40,549 nt of DNA from CAIZGX01 sp964385405 (GTDB taxonomy: Bacteria > Bacteroidota > Bacteroidia > Flavobacteriales_D > Sanyastnellaceae), in NCBI GenBank assembly GCA_964385405.1, contig CAYLOT010000023.1:1-40549 (forward strand), read 5' to 3'. Positions 16,852 to 24,357 of this stretch are shown here, one piece after another. The notes under the pieces were generated by a model. That model saw only the letters and a list, made by a program, of their open reading frames with translations. It was not told the origin of the DNA and searched no databases. The translations under genes were made by a program, and so were the position numbers. The first letter of the stretch is position 1; each line of letters begins with the position of its first letter.

Positions 16852-17382
16852 ATGAACAAAGACGAAATGCACTGCTTGGGGAAAATTACCAAGCTACATG
16901 GATACAAGGGAGAGTTAACTGTTTTTTTGGATACGGCCCGTGTTCAAGATTACAGGGATTTGAAATTTCTGTTTTTAGAGTTGAAGGGAAGTTTGGTTCC
17001 ATACAAGATTGAGTTGTTCGAACCGAAAACCAACGATTCAGCGAAGGTTCGATTGGCAGGGGTGAGCGACGAGGCCACGGCGAAAACTTTGTTAAAGTCT
17101 ATGGTTTATGTAAGGCTTGAAGAACTTTCCAGCAAAGATGAAGACCGCAGAGAGATGGTGAATTGGGTGGGGTACGAGGTTTTCGATCAAAATCATGGAA
17201 ATTTGGGAGTGGTAGAAGAGGTGGTAGAAAACAGAAAAAACCCGCAACTCGAAATTCGCCACAATACAGGTAAGCTTATCTTACTTCCACTTCAACCGGA
17301 ATTTGTGGTTGAAATAGATGACGAAAATCAAGTTGTTTCAACCGTTGCGCCTGAAGGCTTGGTAGAGCTGTATTTAGAATAA
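16852..17382 (+). CDS. rimM: Ribosome maturation factor RimM
   Basis: RimM binds S19 and helps mature the 30S head. The 176 residues are of normal length and give the N-terminal beta barrel (GKITKLHGYKGELTVFLDT near 10-28, then KVRLAGVSDEATAKTLLKSM) and the C-terminal PRC-barrel (WVGYEVFDQNHGNLGVVEEV near 104-123, ILLPLQPEFVVEIDDENQ near 144-161). It normally sits next to rpsP; here the CtlX-like and pirin genes lie between. No trmD or rplS follows. Confidence 0.95.
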   Translation: MNKDEMHCLGKITKLHGYKGELTVFLDTARVQDYRDLKFLFLELKGSLVPYKIELFEPKTNDSAKVRLAGVSDEATAKTLLKSMVYVRLEELSSKDEDRREMVNWVGYEVFDQNHGNLGVVEEVVENRKNPQLEIRHNTGKLILLPLQPEFVVEIDDENQVVSTVAPEGLVELYLE

Positions 17383-17456
17383 ATAATCAACAATTCGAAT
17401 TAATTTCGGTTGAGAAAGGGACATTAATCTTGGAATCTTGCCCTTTTATTTATTGT

Positions 17457-17464
17457 TACATTTG
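17457..17464 (+). promoter_or_regulatory. Promoter -7 box of pckA
   Basis: TACATTTG matches TAnnTTTG exactly. A TTG at 17438-17440 lies 16 nt upstream as a possible -33 element. The box is 38 nt before the ATG at 17503, leaving a leader of about 30 nt. Confidence 0.6.
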
Positions 17465-17502
17465 CTGAACGATTCAATGATAGTCGAACCAAAAAATTAT
17501 TC

Positions 17503-19116
17503 ATGACAAACATCGGTATACGTCCCGAAGGTGCTACTCTTGAGTACCTAGGTCTTAAACATGTTTCCACTGCATATTGGAACATGACACCTGCAGAATT
17601 GGTTGAAGAAACCATCTTACTTTCTCAGGGAACCCTAACAAATACTGGCGCTTTAGCCATTGACACCGGAGAATTCACTGGAAGATCTCCGAAAGATAAG
17701 TTTATTGTAAAGGACGCTTCAACTGAAAATAGCGTTTGGTGGAGCCAATTCAACATTCCATTCGATTCAGATAAATTCACTCGTTTGTATGAGCGCATGT
17801 GTGCTTATCTAAATGGAAGAGAAGTGTATGTTCGCGATGCTTATGTGTGCGCAGACCCACGCTACCGTATGAATGTGCGCGTAGTAACCGAATTCCCATG
17901 GAGCAATATGTTTGCAAGCAATATGTTCTTGCGTCCAACGGCAGAAGAACTAACAACTATGTCACCAGAGTGGCATGTCATCTGTGCGCCAGAGTTCATG
18001 GCTGTTCCAGAAATTGATGGAACGCGTCAGCACAATTTCGCAATCATCGACTTCACCAAGAAGATGGCGATCATTGGCGGAACCGGATATACAGGAGAGA
18101 TTAAAAAAGGAATTTTCACGGTGTTGAACTACGTTCTTCCTCACGAAAAGAACGTATTGTCTATGCACTGTTCAGCAAACGTTGGTAAAGATGGAGATAC
18201 TGCGGTGTTCTTCGGACTTTCTGGAACGGGTAAGACGACCTTGTCTTCCGATCCGAACAGAAGATTGATAGGTGATGACGAGCACGGTTGGACAGATACA
18301 ACAGTATTTAACTTTGAAGGTGGTTGTTACGCGAAAACGATTGACTTGTCTCGCGAAAAAGAACCCCAGATTTACGACGCCATTAAATTTGGTGCGTTGC
18401 TGGAGAACATTGGGTTTGAAGACGACGGAGTTACTCCTGATTACAGCGATAGTGCCAAGACTGAGAACACTCGCGTGAGCTATCCTTTGGAGCACATCGA
18501 TAACACGATGAATCCAAGCGTTGGGGGTATTCCGAAGAACATATTCTTTTTGACTTGCGATGCGTTCGGTGTTTTACCTCCAATTAGCAAGCTAACAAAA
18601 GAGCAGGCGATGTATCAGTTCATTAGCGGTTACACCGCGAAGGTAGCTGGAACAGAAGCAGGAATTACCGAGCCAACGACCACATTCAGTGCGTGCTTTG
18701 GTGCGCCTTTCTTGCCGCTTCATCCAACTTCTTATGCAGAGATGTTGGGTAGGAAGATCGACGAGAGCGGTGCTCAAGTTTGGTTGATTAACACAGGATG
18801 GTCTGGTGGTTCCTACGGAGTTGGAAGTCGCATGAAGTTGAGTTTCACACGCGCCATGATCACAGCAGCATTAGAAGGAAAGTTAAGCGATGTTGAATAC
18901 GCAACGCATGAAGTATTCGGATTGGCAATGCCAACGGCTTGCCCAGAGGTTCCTTCTGAAATGTTGAATCCGCGCAATACGTGGTCAGATAAGGATGCTT
19001 ACGATGCGAAGGCGAATGAACTTGCAGAGAAGTTTGTAACGAACTTCGAGAAGTTTAAGGACTACGCAAGTGAAGCATTACTTTCTGCATCGCCGAAGGT
19101 GAAAGCGAAAGCATAA
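17503..19116 (+). CDS. pckA: Phosphoenolpyruvate carboxykinase (ATP)
   Basis: PckA converts oxaloacetate and ATP to phosphoenolpyruvate, CO2 and ADP, the first committed step of gluconeogenesis. The 537 residues match the ATP-dependent class. Key text: GEFTGRSPKDKFIV (56-69) binding oxaloacetate, IIGGTGYTGEIKKGIF (190-205), the P-loop GLSGTGKTTLS (238-248), and DDEHGW (258-263) for metal and nucleotide. An in-frame fasciclin lipoprotein gene follows after 14 nt and may be read through. Confidence 0.98.
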   Translation: MTNIGIRPEGATLEYLGLKHVSTAYWNMTPAELVEETILLSQGTLTNTGALAIDTGEFTGRSPKDKFIVKDASTENSVWWSQFNIPFDSDKFTRLYERMCAYLNGREVYVRDAYVCADPRYRMNVRVVTEFPWSNMFASNMFLRPTAEELTTMSPEWHVICAPEFMAVPEIDGTRQHNFAIIDFTKKMAIIGGTGYTGEIKKGIFTVLNYVLPHEKNVLSMHCSANVGKDGDTAVFFGLSGTGKTTLSSDPNRRLIGDDEHGWTDTTVFNFEGGCYAKTIDLSREKEPQIYDAIKFGALLENIGFEDDGVTPDYSDSAKTENTRVSYPLEHIDNTMNPSVGGIPKNIFFLTCDAFGVLPPISKLTKEQAMYQFISGYTAKVAGTEAGITEPTTTFSACFGAPFLPLHPTSYAEMLGRKIDESGAQVWLINTGWSGGSYGVGSRMKLSFTRAMITAALEGKLSDVEYATHEVFGLAMPTACPEVPSEMLNPRNTWSDKDAYDAKANELAEKFVTNFEKFKDYASEALLSASPKVKAKA

Positions 19117-19130
19117 TAATTTTTGTTGAA

Positions 19131-19628
19131 ATGAAACGGGCCTGTTGCATTGGATTAATTATTCTGCTACAGGCCTGTTCTACTTCAGAGTCGGAAAATT
19201 CTATTTCTCCATCTAAGGCGGGTGAACGGATTGTTTATTCGAAGCATGAAGAGAATATTCTGACTTTTCTAAACTCGGAATATGAAACAAGTGTTTGGGC
19301 TAGCTTGGTTGAGCTCAGTACTTGGGCCGATTCGATGCAGGAAAACGAATACACCTTGCTTGTCCCGTCAGACGCGGTTTTGCGCGTTAAGGGATTAGAT
19401 AAATATCAGGCTCTTGTTCCATCAGCGAACAGAGCAGCGTTGAATAAAGAAATTGGTCATCACCTGATTCCAGGGCGCATTTCGTTTGCGAATCTTCCTG
19501 ACACCGTTTTGAAAAATGTGAATGGTGAAAGTCTAATCTATAGTTCTTCTTCCAAAAAACTTTCGGAGTTTGAGATCACCGCGGTGGAGCGGGACTTGAA
19601 GTTAGGACGAGTAGTTAGAGTAAGATAG
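19131..19628 (+). CDS. Fasciclin (FAS1)-domain lipoprotein
   Basis: A 165-residue lipoprotein: signal sequence with lipobox LLQAC, acylated Cys at residue 16. The mature part holds one degenerate FAS1 domain: ENEYTLLVPSDAVLRVKG (about 75-92, the H1 box) and GHHLIPGRISFANL (about 113-126, the H2 box). FAS1 domains often mediate adhesion or matrix contact. It starts 14 nt after pckA with no clear promoter of its own. The palindromic array at 19642 begins 14 nt after its stop. Confidence 0.8.
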   Translation: MKRACCIGLIILLQACSTSESENSISPSKAGERIVYSKHEENILTFLNSEYETSVWASLVELSTWADSMQENEYTLLVPSDAVLRVKGLDKYQALVPSANRAALNKEIGHHLIPGRISFANLPDTVLKNVNGESLIYSSSSKKLSEFEITAVERDLKLGRVVRVR

Positions 19629-19641
19629 TGGAGGATAGTAA

Positions 19642-19782
19642 ATCACTGCGTGATCAATTGCTACGCAATCAATCCTATGGATTAATCGGAACGATTGATC
19701 GCAATGCGATTGATCCGAAGGATTTCACCGCAGGTTTGATCTGAAAGATTGATCATCGAAGATGATTGATCGCCTTGGCGGT
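19642..19782. repeat. Array of about ten mini-palindromes with triloops (array 1)
   Basis: The 141 bp hold ten consecutive small palindromes, centred near 19648, 19663, 19677, 19690, 19704, 19718, 19731, 19744, 19759 and 19775, a period of 13-16 nt. Most have a 4-6 bp stem around a 3-nt loop: ATCAC-TGC-GTGAT, ATTGC-TAC-GCAAT, AATCC-TAT-GGATT, AATCG-GAA-CGATT, ATCGC-AAT-GCGAT, ATCC-GAA-GGAT, ATCT-GAA-AGAT, ATCATC-GAA-GATGAT. Arms differ between units but always pair. Units are joined through GATT or TGATC. The array fills the gap between two convergent genes. Confidence 0.85.
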
Positions 19783-20307
19783 TTATGCGTAATGGCTCAT
19801 GAGTTCAATCCGCAACAACCTCAAGGCATTCTCAATAGCCGGATTACCCACTGCGGCTTCCATTTCCATGACGAAATTACTCAGGTACATGCCGTTGTCG
19901 TTTGGATTGACTTTCGAATAAGAAACTTTGAATAATTCGAGAATATCACTCTTCGCTTGTTGAATGTTCGCCCAAGTGTGCTCGCTCACATACATCTGCA
20001 ACGAAACATTGTGATCAAACTCTTCGCGAATGGTTCGAATCATTTCCAACTGTAATAAAGTACAAGTCATTCCCGGACGGTTGCTGCGCAAGACAACACT
20101 GCTAGGGCGTGAGCGCTCCAACATGACTATCAATCGCTCATAAGCCGATAGACGCAAAGAAGCCAACGCACTGGTATTCGTTTTTCGCAATTCCAATTGC
20201 CACCTTTGTTCGTTGTGACGGTGTTGCTTTTCCATAAGGAAGAAAATAATTGTACCAACAATGATTAAACTTATTGCAACCAATAGAAATGTAAGCGAAG
20301 CGTTCAT
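19783..20307 (-). CDS. Hypothetical single-span membrane protein
   Basis: A 174-residue protein I do not recognise. Residues 5-25 form one membrane helix (FLLVAISLIIVGTIIFFLME). The remainder is a soluble, mostly helical region rich in basic residues at first (KQHRHNEQRWQLELRKTN) and then mixed, with LRLSAYERLIVMLERSRPSS near 52-71 and NGMYLSNFVMEMEAAVGNPA near 137-156. Similar short proteins occur in Bacteroidota without known function. Its stop codon directly abuts the palindromic array. Confidence 0.75.
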   Translation of the reverse strand: MNASLTFLLVAISLIIVGTIIFFLMEKQHRHNEQRWQLELRKTNTSALASLRLSAYERLIVMLERSRPSSVVLRSNRPGMTCTLLQLEMIRTIREEFDHNVSLQMYVSEHTWANIQQAKSDILELFKVSYSKVNPNDNGMYLSNFVMEMEAAVGNPAIENALRLLRIELMSHYA

Positions 20308-20311
20308 ATTG

Positions 20312-20319
20312 CAAAGAAA
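20312..20319 (-). promoter_or_regulatory. Possible -7 box of the hypothetical membrane protein
   Basis: On the minus strand TTTCTTTG matches TAnnTTTG at 7 of 8 positions and ends 4 nt before the ATG at 20307. Confidence 0.3.
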
Positions 20320-20346
20320 CTTCTTATTTGTTGATGGTGCAAATGG

Positions 20347-20354
20347 TATATTTG
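20347..20354 (+). promoter_or_regulatory. Promoter -7 box of the FG-GAP protein gene
   Basis: TATATTTG is an exact TAnnTTTG match, with TTTG at 20327-20330 sixteen nt upstream as -33. It ends 5 nt before the ATG at 20360 and fixes that start. Confidence 0.6.
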
Positions 20355-20359
20355 AATGT

Positions 20360-22585
20360 ATGAAAAAATATATTCTTCTGCTTTTTAGTTTTGCTTCTCT
20401 TCAGTTTTTTGGACAACCGCTTATGCGTTCATATACAACCCCCGTAAGTGCAGGCGGGTTTTATCTTCAGAACCCTTGGGCGGGCGGTTTGAATTCTTGT
20501 CAGGTTTCGAGAATAGATGCGAACGGAGATGGAAACAAGGATATTTTTATTTTCGATCGAATTGGTTCGCGTATCTCAATTTTCATAAATATGGGCGATG
20601 TTCAAGGCGATACCTACTACAGATACACGCGCGAATACAATGCCGCATTTCCAACTGGATTAACGAATTGGGTTCTGCTTCGCGATTACAACTGCGATGG
20701 GAAGGAAGATATTTTCGCGAATTATTATAGCGGAATTAAATTGTGGAAGAATACCTCTTCCAACGGTGTTTTGTCTTTTGAGCCGGTGAATAACGGTGCT
20801 TCTATAGAGTCTGAATATGATTTCGGAAGTCCATTTTCTGCACCAATTTATACGGTGAGTTTAGATGTTCCCTCAATAACAGACTATGACGGTGATGGAG
20901 ACTTAGATATTTTTTCATACACGGAACAATCGACAACCGTGTATTTTTTCAAGTCGATGCAAGCAGAAACGGGCAATTGTGAGACAACAAACTTCATCTG
21001 TGGAAATAGATGTTACGGTATGTTCGGAGAAAGTCCTGAGAGTTTTTCAATTTTTGAAGGTGACGATTTCGATTGCGGATTTAATGTAACCAACCCTCGA
21101 TCAAATGAAAGACTTCATACAGGGAGTTCAATATGTTCGATTGATTTAGACAACAACGGGATAAAAGATTTTGTTATCGGTGATGTGTCTGAAAACAATT
21201 TGGGTGCAATTTATTTTGAAAATTCAGTCAACGGCCTAGACAGTGCAACCACCGTTCAATTCGATTTTCCCGCACAAGTTGGAAACTCTCTTCCTGTAAA
21301 TTTACCTCTGTTTCCATGCGCGTATTACGAAGACGTGAATAACAATGCAGTGAGTGATCTTCTCGTCTCTCCGAATGCATATGCCACTGCAGAAGATGTA
21401 AACAGCCTTTGGTACTACCAGAATGTGGGTGGAGAATCAACCCCGAATTTTCAGTTTACGCAAGACGATTTTCTTCAACACGATATGATAGAGTTGGGGA
21501 CAGGTGCTTATCCAGTTTTGGAAGATGTGAATGGCGATGGATTAATAGATTTACTTATTACAAATCGAAAGTCTTTCGATCCAATTACTCCGAGTAACAA
21601 CCACACATCAAGAATCTTTTGTTATTACAACAACGGTACACCCACAGTTCCTTCATTCGACTTCAATTCAAATAACTGGTTGCCGTTGGCTACCGATACG
21701 TTGGATAGTAAATACATCACCTTCGGAGATGACGATGGAGACGGTGACAGAGATCTTCTAATTGGTGTTCAAAACGGATATTTGGTTCGTTATGAAAATG
21801 CGGCCTCAACAGCGAATGGATACGTCTTTGCAGACAACGGAGAGTTGTTGAAAGACAATAACGGAATTACGATAGATGTTGGACAGTTCGCAACGCCGCA
21901 ATGGGTAGATTTGAATGAAGATGGGCTACTTGACTTGGTAGTCGGAGAGAAGAATGGTAACGTGAATTATTTTTCCAACAACGGAACTTCAACAGTGGCG
22001 TCTTATGTTTTTCAGGAAGATACTTTGGGAGGAATGGTGTCATCGAATATTCTTGGAATATTCGGATACAGTGTTCCGCATTTTTTCAAGAATGAAGCAA
22101 ATGAATGGGAAGTGTTGTTAGGAACGGAAACTGGACAAGTCAATCATTTTGTAAATGTATCTGGCAATCTTCTGGGAGACTTTGCACTTGATACAACCGA
22201 CTTCGAGGGCATTAATGAAGGTGAGCGCTGTGCCGTTTGGTTTGAAGACATAACAGCCGATGGAAAGCGCGATTTGTTTATTGGGCAAATAGGAGGTGGG
22301 CTAGGTTTTTATTCGAGCGACACGTTAATAGCTGTAAATGAAACACTCTTCGATGACATTCAGGTTTATCCGAATCCGGCAAGCACACAACTGACAATAG
22401 ACGCGGGGACTAATTGGAACACGGTGTCTTCTTTTGAGTTGTATGATTTAAGTGGAAGAAAAGTTTGGTCAGAACGCTTGAACGCAAGAACTACGCTTGT
22501 TAATCTTTCCAATTTCTCAGAAGGAATTTACATTCTGAAATTGAACGGTACTGCCGTTCGGAAGAAGATTGTGGTTAGGAAGTGA
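20360..22585 (+). CDS. Secreted FG-GAP/VCBS repeat protein with type A T9SS sorting domain
   Basis: A 741-residue exported protein. The start at 20360 gives a clear signal peptide (MKKYILLLFSFASLQFFGQ); the longer open frame from 20261 overlaps the opposing gene and precedes the promoter. Several calcium-binding repeats of the FG-GAP/VCBS integrin type follow: DYDGDGDLDIF, DVNGDGLIDLLI, DDDGDGDRDLLIG, DLNEDGLLDLVVGEKNGN and DITADGKRDLFIG, suggesting a beta-propeller. The C-terminus (about 665-741) is a type A sorting tail: VYPNPASTQLTID, ELYDLSGRKVW, SEGIYILKLN, ending KKIVVRK. It is therefore a type IX secretion cargo. It overlaps the convergent aroE by 11 bp. Confidence 0.92.
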   Translation: MKKYILLLFSFASLQFFGQPLMRSYTTPVSAGGFYLQNPWAGGLNSCQVSRIDANGDGNKDIFIFDRIGSRISIFINMGDVQGDTYYRYTREYNAAFPTGLTNWVLLRDYNCDGKEDIFANYYSGIKLWKNTSSNGVLSFEPVNNGASIESEYDFGSPFSAPIYTVSLDVPSITDYDGDGDLDIFSYTEQSTTVYFFKSMQAETGNCETTNFICGNRCYGMFGESPESFSIFEGDDFDCGFNVTNPRSNERLHTGSSICSIDLDNNGIKDFVIGDVSENNLGAIYFENSVNGLDSATTVQFDFPAQVGNSLPVNLPLFPCAYYEDVNNNAVSDLLVSPNAYATAEDVNSLWYYQNVGGESTPNFQFTQDDFLQHDMIELGTGAYPVLEDVNGDGLIDLLITNRKSFDPITPSNNHTSRIFCYYNNGTPTVPSFDFNSNNWLPLATDTLDSKYITFGDDDGDGDRDLLIGVQNGYLVRYENAASTANGYVFADNGELLKDNNGITIDVGQFATPQWVDLNEDGLLDLVVGEKNGNVNYFSNNGTSTVASYVFQEDTLGGMVSSNILGIFGYSVPHFFKNEANEWEVLLGTETGQVNHFVNVSGNLLGDFALDTTDFEGINEGERCAVWFEDITADGKRDLFIGQIGGGLGFYSSDTLIAVNETLFDDIQVYPNPASTQLTIDAGTNWNTVSSFELYDLSGRKVWSERLNARTTLVNLSNFSEGIYILKLNGTAVRKKIVVRK

Positions 22586-23381
22586 TTCCTTTCCAAATCT
22601 TATAACTCTCTTCGGCTTGAATTTCAAGCATGCTAAGGCCATTGCAATAGCGTGCACCGCGCGAGATGCCTTCTTGAAGAAAGGCTGTTCTTTCTGGATT
22701 GTAGATCAAGTCGTACAACACATGCTGATCTGTAAGACACGAATAATCCAAGTCTGGTTTTTCTTCGTTGTGAGGGAGCTGTCCAACAGGCGTGGTATTC
22801 ACAATGAGCTTACACTTCTCGAGTAACAATGGGGTCACCTGGTCGTAAGAACAGGTTTGATCGTTTTGCGGATTTCGACTGACAAAAAAATAACGAATGC
22901 CTAATTCCTTCAACACATAAGCCACCGCCAACGATGCTCCTCCGGTTCCAAGTATAAGCGCGGTTTCTACTCTGTTTTCAATGAGTGGAAGTAGGGTCCG
23001 TTTGAAACCAATGTAATCGGTGTTGTAACCAATCCAACGGTTGTTCTCTATACGCACACAATTAACAGCACCAATGGCTTTAGCAGCTGGCGCTAGCTCG
23101 TCGAGGTGTTGAATGATTTCTTGCTTGTATGGAATGGTAACGTTGAAACCGGTTAATCCACTAAATTCCGAAAGGTCACGAATGTTGTCGATTGAATCGA
23201 GTTCAATATTTATGTATGACTCTCCTTGCGAAGCACCTTCTGAAAGACCTTTCGAAGAATCTATTTTTTGGGGAAGGTCCTCCGCAAGGTTCTCCGAGAG
23301 GTTCTTCGCAAATTTTTTCTCAAAATAAATCTTCGAAAAAGAATGCGCTAACGATTTCCCGAGAAGCCCATACTTTCTCAT
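22575..23381 (-). CDS. aroE: Shikimate dehydrogenase with in-frame repeat insertion
   Basis: AroE reduces 3-dehydroshikimate to shikimate with NADPH in aromatic amino acid synthesis. Family marks: GLLGKSLAHSFSKIYF (5-20), NVTIPYKQEI (80-89... Lys86 catalytic), NTDYIGF (120-126, Asp122 catalytic), and the nucleotide-binding turn GTGGAS (145-150). At 268 residues it is longer than usual. Residues about 26-53 (low-complexity L-S-E-N, L-A-E-D and S-x-G blocks) have no counterpart I know in AroE. They are encoded by a palindromic array with a 12-nt period (23227-23312). The insertion lies after helix 1, before the strand YINIELDSI, likely at the surface. Its ATG overlaps the DedA stop by 4 nt. Confidence 0.93.
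   Translation of the reverse strand: MRKYGLLGKSLAHSFSKIYFEKKFAKNLSENLAEDLPQKIDSSKGLSEGASQGESYINIELDSIDNIRDLSEFSGLTGFNVTIPYKQEIIQHLDELAPAAKAIGAVNCVRIENNRWIGYNTDYIGFKRTLLPLIENRVETALILGTGGASLAVAYVLKELGIRYFFVSRNPQNDQTCSYDQVTPLLLEKCKLIVNTTPVGQLPHNEEKPDLDYSCLTDQHVLYDLIYNPERTAFLQEGISRGARYCNGLSMLEIQAEESYKIWKGITS
23227..23312. repeat. Palindromic array inside aroE, exact 12-nt period (array 4)
   Basis: On the plus strand three perfect hairpins TGC-GAA-GCA, TCT-GAA-AGA and TTC-GAA-GAA are centred at 23231, 23243 and 23255, joined by CCT. After a 20-nt break, three more (CTC-CGC-AAG, CTC-CGA-GAG, CTT-CGC-AAA) are centred at 23284, 23296 and 23308, joined by GTT. Only the middle one of this second set is perfect; the outer two pair fully only with a G-U wobble on the transcript. 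Period 12 nt keeps the aroE frame open. Confidence 0.8.
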
Positions 23382-24034
23382 GCCTTAGAACTGAATTTGC
23401 TTTTTAGATAAGCAAAAACCATTGGAGCAAGAGAGATCAAGATGATCAGAATTACTACCGCTTCGAAGTGCTTTTGAATGAATTCAAATTGTCCGAGGAA
23501 GTAACCAGCTAGCGTCATACTTACAATCCAAAGTGCGCCACCAAAAATATCGTAAGGAAGGAATTTTTTTCTGTAGTCCATTTTTCCAACGCCCGCAACA
23601 AAAGGAGTAATGGTGCGAACGATTGGAACGAAGCGCGCCATGATAATGGCTTTTGTTCCGTGCTTGGTGAAGAACTCTTCGGTCTTGGTTAAGTGCTTTT
23701 GTGCAATCAGTGGCTTGCCCCTGAATTTCATGGCTACGATCTTCGATCCGAAAAATCTTCCGATGAAGTAGTTGCATTGATCTCCGAGAATAGCTGCCGT
23801 TATGAGTAATAAAAAGAGTAAGGTAAGGCTTAAGTTGTTCTGTCCCGCACAAAGCGCCCCTGCAGCGAATAACAAAGAGTCCCCAGGAAGGAAGGGCATG
23901 ACTACCAATCCAGTTTCAACAAAGATGATGAGGAATAAGATGGCATAAAACCAAACGCCATATTCATTCAACAAGAGAGGAAGCTCTTCATTCAAATGCA
24001 GAACGAAGTGCAAAAAAGACTGTATCATTTCCAT
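23378..24034 (-). CDS. DedA family membrane protein
   Basis: A 218-residue member of the DedA (SNARE-associated) family, inner-membrane proteins linked to lipid flipping and proton-dependent envelope homeostasis. The signature segments are FVETGLVVMPFLPGDSLLF (about 39-57), GDQCNYFIGRFFGSKI (about 88-103), and FVPIVRTITPFVAGVGKM (about 134-151) with the conserved arginine. Five or so hydrophobic stretches are present. The frame is open to 24088, but ATG 24034 follows the rhodanese stop by one base, matching the tight spacing in this operon. The stop overlaps the aroE start (ATGA). Confidence 0.92.
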   Translation of the reverse strand: MEMIQSFLHFVLHLNEELPLLLNEYGVWFYAILFLIIFVETGLVVMPFLPGDSLLFAAGALCAGQNNLSLTLLFLLLITAAILGDQCNYFIGRFFGSKIVAMKFRGKPLIAQKHLTKTEEFFTKHGTKAIIMARFVPIVRTITPFVAGVGKMDYRKKFLPYDIFGGALWIVSMTLAGYFLGQFEFIQKHFEAVVILIILISLAPMVFAYLKSKFSSKA

Positions 24035-24035
24035 A

Positions 24036-24356
24036 TTACAACGAACACTTAATTTCAGGAGCGCATAGCTCTGCGTATCCTTGAACACCTCCGGCTAGAC
24101 TGTAGATTGAATCTCCGGGGAATTTTTTTTCAATCATGTACACCATTGCATCTGAGCGTTTTCCGCTGTTGCAGTGGAATACAATTGGATTTTCTTTTGG
24201 AAGGGAAGGGTATTTTTCAAGCACATGCTCCATGGGAATGTGCATTCCACCCAATGTGCAAATGGCCACTTCGTATTCTTCGCGAATGTCTACCAACAAA
24301 TGTGGCTTGTTTTCATTCTTCCAAATAAGGAATTCTTCAGGCTGCAAGTGTTGCAT
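24036..24356 (-). CDS. Single-domain rhodanese-like sulfurtransferase
   Basis: A 106-residue protein made of one rhodanese domain. It shows LLVDIREEYEVAICTLGGMHIPM (trimmed here: VDIREEYEVA at 22-31 and GGMHIPM at 36-42) and the active-site loop HCNSGKRSDA (61-70) with Cys62 as the sulfur-carrying nucleophile. No signal peptide, so cytoplasmic. It starts 1 nt after the comA stop and ends 1 nt before the DedA start, inside a four-gene operon. Sulfur transfer activity is likely; the acceptor is unknown. Confidence 0.92.
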   Translation of the reverse strand: MQHLQPEEFLIWKNENKPHLLVDIREEYEVAICTLGGMHIPMEHVLEKYPSLPKENPIVFHCNSGKRSDAMVYMIEKKFPGDSIYSLAGGVQGYAELCAPEIKCSL

Positions 24357-24357
24357 A

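Noticed and set aside
17415..17447. Terminator after rimM (AAAGGG...CCCTTT)
   Set aside because: The stem is 6 bp around a 20-nt loop and overlaps the likely pckA -33 region, so I could not support it.
19642..19782. CRISPR array
   Set aside because: Repeats are only about 8 nt, the variable parts are themselves palindromes, the period is 13-16 nt and no cas gene is nearby.
24035..24088. N-terminal extension of DedA
   Set aside because: It overlaps the rhodanese gene out of frame and lacks family similarity before MEMIQSF.
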